Positions 12,191-20,393 of a DNA stretch of 64,000 bases are shown here, one piece after another. Below the pieces are notes generated by a model that did not search any database, was not told where the DNA came from, and saw only the letters and a list, made by a program, of their open reading frames with translations. Positions within the stretch are counted from its first letter, which is position 1. Each line of letters begins with the position of its first letter. This DNA comes from Ectothiorhodospiraceae bacterium (GTDB lineage: Bacteria > Pseudomonadota > Gammaproteobacteria > Nitrococcales > Aquisalimonadaceae), in the NCBI GenBank assembly GCA_020831885.1, contig JAFIFU010000013.1, positions 1 through 64,000 of the forward strand, in the 5' to 3' direction. The position numbers were made by a program, and so were the translations under genes.

Positions 12191-13319
12191 GTCCATGAAC
12201 CCCTTCTGGTCAGTCATCCCCCCGACGGAGCACGCCGGCTGCATCGCCGCCTGCCCCGGCTGCCGACACCGGAGCCTGGCCTATCCGGACAGCCTGCGAC
12301 GCAAGCAGCAATGGCTGTCACGGGCCCTGGCGCCCTGGCGTCCGGTACTGCAACCGGCCCGGGCGGCCCCTGCGGGCTGGCGGCTTCACTACCGGGACCG
12401 GGTCTGCCTCCATGCGCGCTGGGATGACGGCTGGGCGTTCGGACTGCTGAACCGCGATGCGCTGATCCCGGCCCCCGACTGCCCGGTCCACCACCCCCGC
12501 ATCAATCGCCTGGCTGCCGCCCTGCGGCGCTACCTGCCGGGGCCGGCAGCGTTTCCCCTGGCCTACCTGGCCTGCACCGGCCGTCAGGCCACGCTGGTGA
12601 TCAGGAGCCATGCCATCCCGCCCACCGGCTGGACACGGACGCTGTCCCTGGCGGCCCTGGACCTGGATGCCCTGTGGCTGAACCGGCATCCGTCCGCCGG
12701 CCGGCGGCTGTTCGCCAAACGGGGTTGGACCCGCTTGCTGGGGACCGCGTATTCGGTAGACGACAACGGGCTGCGTTACGGGCCGGAGGCATTCCGTCAG
12801 TTGGTGGCGCCGTTGCATCGGGCCTCGCTGGAACGGGCGGAAGCGTTCCTGGAACCGGGCCCCGGGGATGCGATACTGGATCTCTACTGTGGGGTGGGCA
12901 CCGGATTGGCGCGGTGGCAACGATCCGGCGGCCGGGTTCTCGGCGTGGAACTGGGCGGCGAGGCAGTCACCTGCGCTCGTCAGAACGCCCCGGGAGTGGA
13001 GGTTCTGCGCGGTGCCTGTGCCACCCGCATCCCGCAGATTCAGGCCTGGTTAACACAGCGGCGGGGGCCGGTGGTCGCCTATGCGAACCCCCCGCGCACC
13101 GGCCTGGAACCGGCCCTGCGGGCCTGGCTTTCGGAAACGGCGCGTCCCAGGCGCTTGGCCTACCTCTCCTGCAGCGCCGGAACATTGAGCCGGGACCTGA
13201 CGGAACTGGAGGCTTCCGGCTATCGCGTCGAAGAGCTGCAGCCCTACGATTTCTTCCCCGGCACGGACCATGTGGAAACCCTGGCGCTCCTCAGCCGGTG
13301 GGCTGCAGCCGGCGCCTGA
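12189..13319 (+). CDS. RNA m5U methyltransferase of the TrmA/RlmC/RlmD family
   Basis: Class I SAM-dependent methyltransferase, 376 residues, without the N-terminal TRAM domain, as in RlmC (also about 375). Three cysteines near the N-terminus (C18, C22, C25 in GCIAACPGCRHRSL) plus a later DCPVHHP match the Fe-S ligand set of the family. SAM motif LDLYCGVGTGL, then YANPPRTGLEPALRAW, the nucleophile segment YLSCSAGTLSRDL and PYDFFPGTDHVETLALL. The usual DPPR is NPPR and SCNP is SCSA, so it is diverged. GTG at 12189 has ideal spacing from AAGGAGGT; an ATG two codons later is the alternative. Exact target uridine unknown. Confidence 0.8.
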   Translation: MSMNPFWSVIPPTEHAGCIAACPGCRHRSLAYPDSLRRKQQWLSRALAPWRPVLQPARAAPAGWRLHYRDRVCLHARWDDGWAFGLLNRDALIPAPDCPVHHPRINRLAAALRRYLPGPAAFPLAYLACTGRQATLVIRSHAIPPTGWTRTLSLAALDLDALWLNRHPSAGRRLFAKRGWTRLLGTAYSVDDNGLRYGPEAFRQLVAPLHRASLERAEAFLEPGPGDAILDLYCGVGTGLARWQRSGGRVLGVELGGEAVTCARQNAPGVEVLRGACATRIPQIQAWLTQRRGPVVAYANPPRTGLEPALRAWLSETARPRRLAYLSCSAGTLSRDLTELEASGYRVEELQPYDFFPGTDHVETLALLSRWAAAGA

Positions 13320-14010
13320 CCGGCTGCTCCTGCTCCCGCGGATCCGTCCAGGGCTCGAGATCCAACATTCGGCCCTGGACATCGGGATCCGGATCATGCA
13401 CCAGCCTGACATCCGGCAGCCCCTTGCGGGTGGCCAGAGCGCGCTCAAGGTCCAGCAAGACGCCGGCATAGGGCTGCCCGTCCAGGTGGGCGTATCCGCA
13501 CATCGCCATCCGGTCCCATCCGTCCGCCCCACGGACATCCAGCCGGAACCCCCGATCAAAATCAGCGGAGGGTTCAGGAAGCAGGCGGCCACCGGTTTCC
13601 GGTAAAGCGGCCCCGGACAGGGCTTTGACCAGCGGCGGCAGAGAATCCGTGCGGGGGTCGCGCACCCAGAGAGCCAGGCGATGCCCGGACAGGCGGACCG
13701 CCCCATCCTGTTCTCTGCCGTACACCGGGCCTAGGCAGGCGAACAGATGCTCGGCCCGGTTGCCTTCGTCATCCAGCAGTTGGAGCAGTTCCTCCAAGGC
13801 TTCGGTGGCGCCCCCCTGCAACCGGGGTGCGGAACCGCTGAGGATGCCGGAGGTGCGATGCAGGCGCAGCGGCAGCGAAAGCGCCGCGGACACGGAGGCG
13901 CAGGCTTGACGGTAGAGCGTCTGGAGGGCGTGCCGCCCTTGGCGGGGATCGGTCAGATCGCGACGTGACAGCAAGCGCTGCAGGGTTTCCGGACTGAGTT
14001 GCGAATGCAT
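13291..14010 (-). CDS. Uncharacterised 239-residue cytoplasmic protein
   Basis: No family recognised. The start at 14010 (MHSQLSPETLQ) is preceded by GGAGAG at good distance; the frame stays open 30 codons further but without a binding site. No signal peptide or membrane segments. The N-terminal half is helical and the C-terminal half contains a repeated LD/RG pattern (LSGHRLALWVRDP, FRLDVRGADGWDRM), possibly a beta-rich domain. It ends with a basic tail. Its 3' end overlaps the convergent methyltransferase gene by 29 bp. Confidence 0.7.
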   Translation of the reverse strand: MHSQLSPETLQRLLSRRDLTDPRQGRHALQTLYRQACASVSAALSLPLRLHRTSGILSGSAPRLQGGATEALEELLQLLDDEGNRAEHLFACLGPVYGREQDGAVRLSGHRLALWVRDPRTDSLPPLVKALSGAALPETGGRLLPEPSADFDRGFRLDVRGADGWDRMAMCGYAHLDGQPYAGVLLDLERALATRKGLPDVRLVHDPDPDVQGRMLDLEPWTDPREQEQPVRRRLQPTG

Positions 14011-14262
14011 TCTGGCTCTCCTGGTTGGTACCTGTGCTCTGCGCCATGGCCAGCGGGATAGGACAAACCCCGGCCCCTGGTCCCGGGGGAGTCGGGCCAT
14101 GACGTCAACCAGTCGAGCGAAAGATTCAGATGCGCGACAGACTCCCCCGGACCGTCCAATAGGACCAGGGGTTGGTAAATCGCCAGTCGTGGTAGCGTAA
14201 TCGCGCAGTCATGATGATGATTTAGCCTACACTGAACGGATACCGTAGCAGCGAGTGTCTCC

Positions 14263-14301
14263 CTGCGCAAGCGCCGTCCGGCAGCGACGGCGCTGACGCA
14301 G
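14263..14301 (+). promoter_or_regulatory. Two-tier hairpin in the leader of the VOC gene
   Basis: AGCGCCGTC (14270-14278) pairs with GACGGCGCT (14286-14294), and outside it CTGCG (14263-14267) pairs with CGCAG (14297-14301). It ends about 31 bases before the start of the glyoxalase-like gene. No T tract follows, so it is not a standard terminator. Confidence 0.5.
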
Positions 14302-14332
14302 AGGCACCGGTGGGCGAACGGAGGGCCAGATC

Positions 14333-14659
14333 ATGAAACGCTTCCACCTGGCCATCGGCGTCGAGGATGTCGAGGCAAGCGTAGAGGACTACACACGACG
14401 CCTCGGCGCAGAACCGGTCCTGATCATACCGGGCCGCTACGCGCTGTGGCGGACCCCGCAGCTCAATTTCTCCATCCGCCACATTCCGGGATCCAGCGCC
14501 ACCCTACGCCACGTGGGCTGGGAGGACCCGGAAGCGAACACCCTGTCGGTGGAACATGACGTGAACGGCCTGGTCTGGGAGCGCTTCACCGCCCAGGATC
14601 AAGCCCGGGAGATCCGGGCCAACTGGCCGGATGTCCAGTACCGGGCGGATGAGCCCTAA
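14333..14659 (+). CDS. VOC-fold (glyoxalase/bleomycin resistance-like) protein
   Basis: 108 residues, a single vicinal-oxygen-chelate module: the N-terminal FHLAIGVEDVEASVEDYTRRLG is the typical beta-alpha start, with a conserved histidine at residue 5 and LGAEPVLIIPGRYALWRTP following. The substrate is unknown; single-module VOC proteins act as dimers on many substrates or only bind ligands. GGAGG sits at 8 bases before the ATG. It stands alone between divergent and convergent minus-strand genes. Confidence 0.75.
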   Translation: MKRFHLAIGVEDVEASVEDYTRRLGAEPVLIIPGRYALWRTPQLNFSIRHIPGSSATLRHVGWEDPEANTLSVEHDVNGLVWERFTAQDQAREIRANWPDVQYRADEP

Positions 14660-14670
14660 GCCGGCGGCAC

Positions 14671-16209
14671 TCACGCCCATTCCCCGCCCGGCGGTTCACC
14701 GATGTTCGTGCTCCAGGCCCGGGGCATCAGGCTTTTCAACCACACCCGTGGACGCTCCCGGTCGTAGATGAGCTGCCCCAACCCAAGGACCTGCCCCTGA
14801 TATTGAACCACCACGTAACCGGGACCGGTACAGTGCTCGAGCTGCCGTGGATCCAGATCGGAATCCTCCCGCCGCAGATAGGCGGCGCACTGCTGGTCGT
14901 CCACCACGAGCCAGTTCCGGGTGGCGCGGTGGCCGAACAGCATGACAACCGCCGTGGTGGGCTTCAGGGGGAGGCTGCGTCGACGCACCGCGGGCAGCCC
15001 CAGCATATCCGGGGCCGGTGCCCGGGGCAGACGGTGGTCAGCCGGCAGGAAATGCAGATAACGGTTACCGCGCCTCACCGGCTGCACCCGGGCGAACACC
15101 TCCGGCTCCATCCCCAGCCGCTCCAGGAAAGGTCCGAACCAGTCCGGTGATTCCGCCGGTGGCCGGAAGTAGTCCTCCCCGGGTCCTGGCAACTGCCCTT
15201 CTCCGCGCTTTTCCAGCACCGCAACGAAGAATCCGCCGGTATCCTCCCGATGGGGCCAGACCCGCATGGTCAATGACAGTCGGGGGTCGAAGGCCCGTCC
15301 CCGCCACCCGGACAGGCCACCACCGGCGGCAAATCCATCCACCCGCGCCGGCAGCAGGCACAGCGCGTCCGGGAACTCGCCCAAAACCGCGTCCACCACC
15401 GCCTCGTTCTCTTCCGGCGAAAACGTACAGGTGGAATAGACGATCCGCCCCCCGGGCCGGGTGAGCTGCACCGCCCGGCGCAACAGGCGGTGCTGAACCC
15501 GGGCGCTGCGCTCGCGGAACGCGTCGGAGACCATCTGCGGCACACGCACCTTGCGGAACGTCCCCTCACAGGTACAGGGTGCATCCACCAGCACCCGGTC
15601 GAACATCCCCACCCGTGCCGGCAGGCTCTGGCCATCCTGCACCGTGATCGCCACGTTCATCAGCCCCAGCCGCTTGAGCGTCTGTCGGATAGCGGGGATC
15701 CGGCCGCGGTTCAGTTCATTGGCCACGACGGTGCCGGTGTTCCCCATGGCCACCGCGATCTGCGCGGTCTTGTTACCCGGCGCCGCGCAGAGATCCAGCA
15801 CCCGTTCACCCGGCTGGGGGTTCAGCAGGTGCACCGGAAGCATGGACACCTCTTCCTGCATCTGGAAAAGCCCGGCCATGAAGCCCCAATGCTGTCCGGG
15901 ACGGTGCCCCGGGGGCAGGTACAGACCATCACCATTCCAGCCCATGGGCCGGCTTTCCAGACCGCTACGCTCCAGCAATGCCTGCAACACATCCCGTGAC
16001 AGGCGCAGGCGGTTGGACCAGAGCGTGACCGGCAGGGGGCGCAGGAGCGCCTCCACCAGCGACTCGGGCTCATTGATGATCTCCGCGTAACGAGCCACCA
16101 ATCGCCGGGCCAGCACCTGTCGGGTCGGAAAATCCGGGGCGACCGGCCGCTTCGCATCAGGGCTCCGGGCCCACCCCGGGGACTCGGGGGGCTCACCGGG
16201 GATAGCCAT
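14671..16209 (-). CDS. RsmB/NOP family RNA m5C methyltransferase
   Basis: 512 residues. The NOL1/NOP2/Sun catalytic domain has SAM-binding VLDLCAAPGNKTAQ, the PCT motif in VDAPCTCEGTFRK and the catalytic cysteine in IVYSTCTFSPEENE. A long C-terminal region (about residues 330-512) resembles the RsmF/YebU-type PUA-like tail, so a 16S rRNA or tRNA target is likely. ATG at 16209 lies inside the end of the upstream membrane protein gene (17-bp overlap), with GAGGAA 7 bases upstream, so translation is probably coupled. Confidence 0.85.
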   Translation of the reverse strand: MAIPGEPPESPGWARSPDAKRPVAPDFPTRQVLARRLVARYAEIINEPESLVEALLRPLPVTLWSNRLRLSRDVLQALLERSGLESRPMGWNGDGLYLPPGHRPGQHWGFMAGLFQMQEEVSMLPVHLLNPQPGERVLDLCAAPGNKTAQIAVAMGNTGTVVANELNRGRIPAIRQTLKRLGLMNVAITVQDGQSLPARVGMFDRVLVDAPCTCEGTFRKVRVPQMVSDAFRERSARVQHRLLRRAVQLTRPGGRIVYSTCTFSPEENEAVVDAVLGEFPDALCLLPARVDGFAAGGGLSGWRGRAFDPRLSLTMRVWPHREDTGGFFVAVLEKRGEGQLPGPGEDYFRPPAESPDWFGPFLERLGMEPEVFARVQPVRRGNRYLHFLPADHRLPRAPAPDMLGLPAVRRRSLPLKPTTAVVMLFGHRATRNWLVVDDQQCAAYLRREDSDLDPRQLEHCTGPGYVVVQYQGQVLGLGQLIYDRERPRVWLKSLMPRAWSTNIGEPPGGEWA

Positions 16210-17020
16210 GGGGCAGTTCCTCGGCATCGTCGTCCAGCGGCTCTCCCGCAGCCTCGGCCTCACCAAGAAAGACATCCCGGTATGCGACGTAGAGGACCGA
16301 GCCCGCATAGGGCACGACCACCATCCCAACCCAGCCCAGGCTGATCACCAATAGCAACGGAGCCAGCATGAGCACGCCGGAAAGCCCCATGATCGGCACT
16401 GGATTGAGAGGGTAGGCCCGCGCGCTCATAACCATGGCCGGAGGCAAGGGCGGCTGGTGCAATACCATCATCGGCAGCAGAAAGAACTGACCGAAGGCAA
16501 GCAGCAGCGCCAGACTGGCCACCAGCGCCAGCCCCACGGTTCCGCCGGGCACGAGCACGGGCCCCAGCAGCAACTGGCTCAGAGGCGGCGGCGCCGGCAA
16601 GCCCTCGGCGGTTACCGGACTCCATAGGCCAAACCCTTCCACCGTCTGCCGAAAGGCGTCCGCCAGCGGGCCCAGCATCGCCCCAAGGGCCGTGAGAATC
16701 GCAAACAAGGCGGCTGCCAGACCGAGCGCCAGCACTGCATCCCGGTTGGTGGGCAACAGATCCCGCCAGCCAGTCCGGCGCCTGTTATCCACGGCGGAGG
16801 CCAGGCGGATGAACAGCATCAGCCCCAACCCCACCAGGAAAAAGTGCGAGGAATAACGGAACTCCGGCCAACTCATGCGGTGGCTCATGTAGAACAGGAA
16901 CAGACTGACCACGGTCCACTTCAAGGTCAGCATCGGACGGCGCCCGAGCAACGTGGCCCCCTCCTTCAGCCATTCCTGCCAGGCATCCGGTTCCACCTGC
17001 CTGGGCCCCAGTGCGGGCAT
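16193..17020 (-). CDS. Polytopic membrane protein of unknown function
   Basis: 275 residues with about six hydrophobic segments (near residues 33-47, 58-75, 92-112, 160-185, 210-232 and 235-250) and a short acidic cytoplasmic tail (AEAAGEPLDDDAEELPHGYPR). It has the look of BPSS1780-like/DUF-type inner-membrane proteins, but I do not recognise a defined family. It shares 17 bp with the following RNA methyltransferase gene, so they form a two-gene operon. Confidence 0.75.
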   Translation of the reverse strand: MPALGPRQVEPDAWQEWLKEGATLLGRRPMLTLKWTVVSLFLFYMSHRMSWPEFRYSSHFFLVGLGLMLFIRLASAVDNRRRTGWRDLLPTNRDAVLALGLAAALFAILTALGAMLGPLADAFRQTVEGFGLWSPVTAEGLPAPPPLSQLLLGPVLVPGGTVGLALVASLALLLAFGQFFLLPMMVLHQPPLPPAMVMSARAYPLNPVPIMGLSGVLMLAPLLLVISLGWVGMVVVPYAGSVLYVAYRDVFLGEAEAAGEPLDDDAEELPHGYPR

Positions 17021-17096
17021 GACTTCCCCCTTGCGTTCGTTGTGGGGCGATTGAAGCGCAGCAGCAACCGCCCGTCAAAGAGAACCAGGACAATTA

Positions 17097-17133
17097 ATAG
17101 ACAATTACTATGACAACTACTGCTTCAATTCAT
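17097..17133 (+). promoter_or_regulatory. OxyR-like operator upstream of the peroxiredoxin gene
   Basis: Four tetranucleotides spaced by exactly 7 bases: ATAG (17097), CTAT (17108), ACTG (17119) and TCAT (17130). The OxyR consensus is ATAG-N7-CTAT-N7-ATAG-N7-CTAT; the first half-site is perfect and the second is weak. It lies about 95 bases before the peroxiredoxin start, a sensible place for a peroxide-responsive activator. Confidence 0.4.
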
Positions 17134-17226
17134 TATACGAATGCATAGCTGATCTGACATAGTATGCCCCGTAGCCGTTAGGCACGAACTTCGAAACCAA
17201 CTTGTGATGTCAATAGGAGGCATACC

Positions 17227-17970
17227 ATGCTGCAGAATCGTGAAGAACAGCGCGTACCGAACGTCACCTTCCGCACCCGCCAGAACAACGACTGGGTGAA
17301 CGTGACCTCGGATGAACTCTTCAAGGGCAAAACGGTTGTGGTGTTCGCCCTTCCGGGCGCCTACACGCCCACCTGTTCGTCCACACACCTTCCCCGTTAC
17401 AACGAGTTGGCGCCGGTGCTGAAAGCGAACGGCGTGGACGACATCATCTGCCTGTCGGTCAACGACGCCTTCGTCATGAACGAGTGGGGGCAGGATCAGG
17501 AAGCCGAGAACGTCCGGTTGATCCCGGACGGCAATGGCGAGTTCACCGACGGCATGGGCATGCTGGTGGACAAGTCCGACCTGGGCTTCGGCAAGCGGTC
17601 CTGGCGTTACTCCATGCTGGTGCGTGACGGCGTAATCGAAAAGATGTTCATCGAGCCGGAGAAGCCGGGGGACCCGTTCGAGGTGTCCGATGCCGACACC
17701 ATGCTGGCATACCTGAACAGCAACGCCCGGGTGCCGGAATCGGTGGCCATCTTCACCAAGGTGGGCTGCCCCCACTGCGCCCGGGCCAAGAGCCTGCTTC
17801 GCGAAAAGGAGATCCCCTTCGAGGAAGTGGTGCTGGGCGCCGGCATCACCACCCGCGGCCTGCGCGGTGTGAGCGGTCGCGCCACGGTGCCTCAGGTGTT
17901 CATCGGCGGCCAGCACATCGGCGGTGCCGACGATCTGGAAGCCTACCTGAAGCAACAGCAGGCCGCCTGA
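17227..17970 (+). CDS. Hybrid peroxiredoxin-glutaredoxin (PGdx)
   Basis: Fusion enzyme that reduces peroxides at the expense of glutathione. Residues 1-165 are a Prx5-type peroxiredoxin with peroxidatic Cys C50 in PGAYTPTC. Residues 170-247 are a glutaredoxin with C181-P-H-C184, the TVPQVF cis-Pro loop and [10 protein letters not shown]. Such fusions are known from Chromatium, Haemophilus and other gammaproteobacteria. AGGAGG sits 5 bases before the ATG. The next gene is a disulfide oxidoreductase that could help regenerate the thiol pool. A possible OxyR site lies upstream. Confidence 0.95.
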   Translation: MLQNREEQRVPNVTFRTRQNNDWVNVTSDELFKGKTVVVFALPGAYTPTCSSTHLPRYNELAPVLKANGVDDIICLSVNDAFVMNEWGQDQEAENVRLIPDGNGEFTDGMGMLVDKSDLGFGKRSWRYSMLVRDGVIEKMFIEPEKPGDPFEVSDADTMLAYLNSNARVPESVAIFTKVGCPHCARAKSLLREKEIPFEEVVLGAGITTRGLRGVSGRATVPQVFIGGQHIGGADDLEAYLKQQQAA

Positions 17971-18018
17971 GGCCTGTCAATCGGCGAACCACGAGCGGTT
18001 CGCCACCCCCCTCCCCGT

Positions 18019-18082
18019 CCCTCCCGGTCCTCAGGGCCGGGAGGGTTCTGCAAAGCGCATGAGGTGTGCTTTGCAGAACCCT
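18019..18082 (+). promoter_or_regulatory. Two overlapping, mutually exclusive hairpins between PGdx and oxidoreductase genes
   Basis: Stem 1: CCCTCCCGG (18019-18027) pairs with CCGGGAGGG (18037-18045). Stem 2: AGGGTTCTGCAAAGC (18042-18056) pairs perfectly with GCTTTGCAGAACCCT (18068-18082), 15 bp. The two share 18042-18045, so not all pairs can form together. No T tract follows stem 2, and the Shine-Dalgarno AAGGAGG of the next gene follows closely. It could be an mRNA processing or attenuation element. Confidence 0.6.
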
Positions 18083-18096
18083 TGAGGTAAGGAGGC

Positions 18097-19542
18097 ATGA
18101 CCATGCACCAGATTCAGGCCGATGTCGCCGTGATCGGCGCCGGATCCGCCGGCCTTGCCGCCTATCGGGCGGCGCGCGCCCACCGGGAGCGTGTGGTGCT
18201 GATCGAAGGCGGACCCTACGGTACCACTTGCGCCCGGGTGGGCTGCATGCCCAGCAAGCTGCTGATTGCCGCGGCAGAGGCGGCGCACCACGCCCGCGAA
18301 GCGGACCGGTTCGGTGTGCATCCGGGCCGGGTGCACGTGGATGGCCGCGCGGTGATGGAGCGGGTAAGACGCGAGCGGAACCGCTTCGTGGGTTTCGTGG
18401 TGGAATCCACCGAGGCGATTCCCGAAGAGGACCGTATTCGCGGCTACGCCCGTTTTCTGGACGAGCACATGCTGCAGGTGGATGGCGATCTCCAGGTGCG
18501 GGCGGAGCGCATGGTGATCGCCACCGGTTCACGCCCCAACGTGCTGCCCATGTTCAACGGCCTGGGCGACCGGCTGATCGTGAATGACGCTATTTTCAAC
18601 TGGAAGGATCTGCCGGAATCCGTGGCGGTGTTCGGCCCCGGTGTGATCGGCCTCGAGCTGGGCCAGGCGCTGCACCGGCTGGGCGTACGGGTACGCATGT
18701 TCGGCGTGGGCGGCCTGGTGGGCCCGCTGACGGACCCGGCGGTCCGCGATTACGCCGACCGCAGCTTCCAGCGGGAATTCCCGCTGGATTCCGATGCCCG
18801 GGTGGACGAGCTGGAGCGGGAAGGCGACACGGTGCGCATCCGTTTCCGTGACCGGAACGGACGCAGCGCGGAGGAACGGTTCGCCTACGTGCTGGCCGCC
18901 ACCGGCCGCCGACCCAATGTGGACAGGCTGGGCTTGGAACACACGGGCCTGATACTGGACCAGCGGGGGGTACCGGTCTTCGACAGCCGCACCATGCGGT
19001 GCGGGGACAGCCACATCTTCATCGCCGGAGATGCGGACAACCAGTTACCCCTGCTGCACGAGGCATCCGACGAGGGGCGCATCGCCGGCGACAACGCCGG
19101 GCGGTTCCCGTTCATCCGCGCCGGCGCGCGCCGCTCAGCCATCAGCGTTGTGTTCAGCGACCCGCAGATCGCCATGATCGGCGAAAGCCACGCACAAGTC
19201 GCGGATCGACCGCATGTGGTGGGCGAGGTGAGCTTCGAGAACCAGGGACGCAGTCGCGTCATGGGGCAGAACCACGGTCTGCTTCGTGTTTATGCCGACG
19301 GCGTGAGCTGCCGCCTGCTGGGGGCGGAGATGATCGGCCCGCGGGCGGAGCACATGGCACACCTGCTGGCCTGGGCACACCAACAGGAGCTGACCATCGG
19401 TCAGTTGCTGGACATGCCCTTCTACCATCCGGTGGTGGAGGAAGGCCTGCGCACCGCCCTGCGGGACGCGCAGGCCAGGCTGGAGGCGCTGGAGGATTCC
19501 GACTGCGGGAATCAGGCCGCTGCCGCTGCGGGCGGCGGCTGA
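18097..19542 (+). CDS. Dihydrolipoyl dehydrogenase-like FAD disulfide oxidoreductase
   Basis: 481 residues. N-terminal FAD-binding VAVIGAGSAGLAAYRAARA, redox-active pair C45/C50 in TTCARVGCMPSK, NAD(P) fold VAVFGPGVIGLELGQAL near residue 188, FAD-ribityl IFIAGDAD and the C-terminal dimer interface with active-site MPFYHPVVEEGL. It belongs to the class I pyridine nucleotide-disulfide oxidoreductases (Lpd, glutathione reductase, mercuric reductase), but no 2-oxo acid dehydrogenase genes are near. Position behind PGdx suggests a thiol- or glutathione-recycling role (inference). The glycine/alanine-rich tail is unusual. Substrate uncertain. Confidence 0.8.
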   Translation: MTMHQIQADVAVIGAGSAGLAAYRAARAHRERVVLIEGGPYGTTCARVGCMPSKLLIAAAEAAHHAREADRFGVHPGRVHVDGRAVMERVRRERNRFVGFVVESTEAIPEEDRIRGYARFLDEHMLQVDGDLQVRAERMVIATGSRPNVLPMFNGLGDRLIVNDAIFNWKDLPESVAVFGPGVIGLELGQALHRLGVRVRMFGVGGLVGPLTDPAVRDYADRSFQREFPLDSDARVDELEREGDTVRIRFRDRNGRSAEERFAYVLAATGRRPNVDRLGLEHTGLILDQRGVPVFDSRTMRCGDSHIFIAGDADNQLPLLHEASDEGRIAGDNAGRFPFIRAGARRSAISVVFSDPQIAMIGESHAQVADRPHVVGEVSFENQGRSRVMGQNHGLLRVYADGVSCRLLGAEMIGPRAEHMAHLLAWAHQQELTIGQLLDMPFYHPVVEEGLRTALRDAQARLEALEDSDCGNQAAAAAGGG

Positions 19543-19553
19543 GTCCAGGCGCC

Positions 19554-20393
19554 TCACCGGTTGCGGAGCCGCTGCTTCATCCAGTCCACCAGGTACTCCC
19601 GCTCCCCGCGCACCGTGAGCGCCTGGGTATGTCCCGCAGTGGAGGCCCGGCGCAGTTCCACCGGAGGCCCGGCAGCCTGATACAGGGCCCGTGCGTGATG
19701 TGGCGGCACGATGGGATCGCGATCCCCGGCCAGTAGCAGCAACGGGATCGGTGAGACGCGGTGGACGAAATCGATAGGCGCGAAGCGGTCGCTGATGGTC
19801 CAGGAGAACGGGTACTGCAGTGGCCAGGTCAACCAGACCTCACCAAATTTCTCCCTCGCAATCCCCCGGTAGCTGGAAAAGGGGCTATCCGCCACCAAGG
19901 CGTCCACACCATACTGCCGGCCAGCCTCCGCAACCAGGGTGATGGCGATGGCACCCCCCAGGCTCTGGCCGAACACGGCAAGGCCGGTACCATCCTCATC
20001 CGCCCGCTCCCGGGCGATGGCCAGCGCAGCCTCGGCATCCCGGTGGACACCGGCGAAGCTCGGCCGTCCCTCCGATTTGCCGAAGCCCCGGTAGTCCGGC
20101 ATGAAAACGTTGAAACCCTGCTCGGGCAACCAGTAAACCGCGGCAATGTGGGTGCTGACGTTCTGCGCGTTGCCGTGAAGGAAAAGCACAGTGCCGACGG
20201 CATCATCGGTGGCCGGCAACCACCATCCGTGGAGCCTCACCCCGTCGGACGCCCTGAAGTAGACGTCCTCGTACAGGATGCCGTGGTCCGCCGGGTCCAG
20301 GTAGTGCTCCCGTTCCGGGTAGAAGAACAGCCCCGCACAGCCCTGAAGCAGCAGGGCCATCAGCAGAACCAGGGCCGGCTTTCCCGGAAACAT
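19554..20393 (-). CDS. Lipoprotein alpha/beta-hydrolase
   Basis: 279 residues. Signal peptide with lipobox LLQGC (lipidated C19), then an alpha/beta-hydrolase fold: FLHGNAQN oxyanion region, nucleophile S144 in FGQSLGGA, acid in AGDRDPIVP and histidine in STAGHTQAL. It resembles the BEM46/YqkD-like hydrolases; substrate unknown. Its ATG shares one base with the stop codon of the upstream DUF4105 gene (TGATG), so the two are translationally coupled and probably both act at the cell envelope. An in-frame extension upstream is only overlap with the neighbour and is not used. Confidence 0.85.
   Translation of the reverse strand: MFPGKPALVLLMALLLQGCAGLFFYPEREHYLDPADHGILYEDVYFRASDGVRLHGWWLPATDDAVGTVLFLHGNAQNVSTHIAAVYWLPEQGFNVFMPDYRGFGKSEGRPSFAGVHRDAEAALAIARERADEDGTGLAVFGQSLGGAIAITLVAEAGRQYGVDALVADSPFSSYRGIAREKFGEVWLTWPLQYPFSWTISDRFAPIDFVHRVSPIPLLLLAGDRDPIVPPHHARALYQAAGPPVELRRASTAGHTQALTVRGEREYLVDWMKQRLRNR

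Noticed and set aside
13625-13909. 94-codon plus-strand frame
   Set aside because: Antisense to the 239-residue minus-strand gene, which has a proper binding site.
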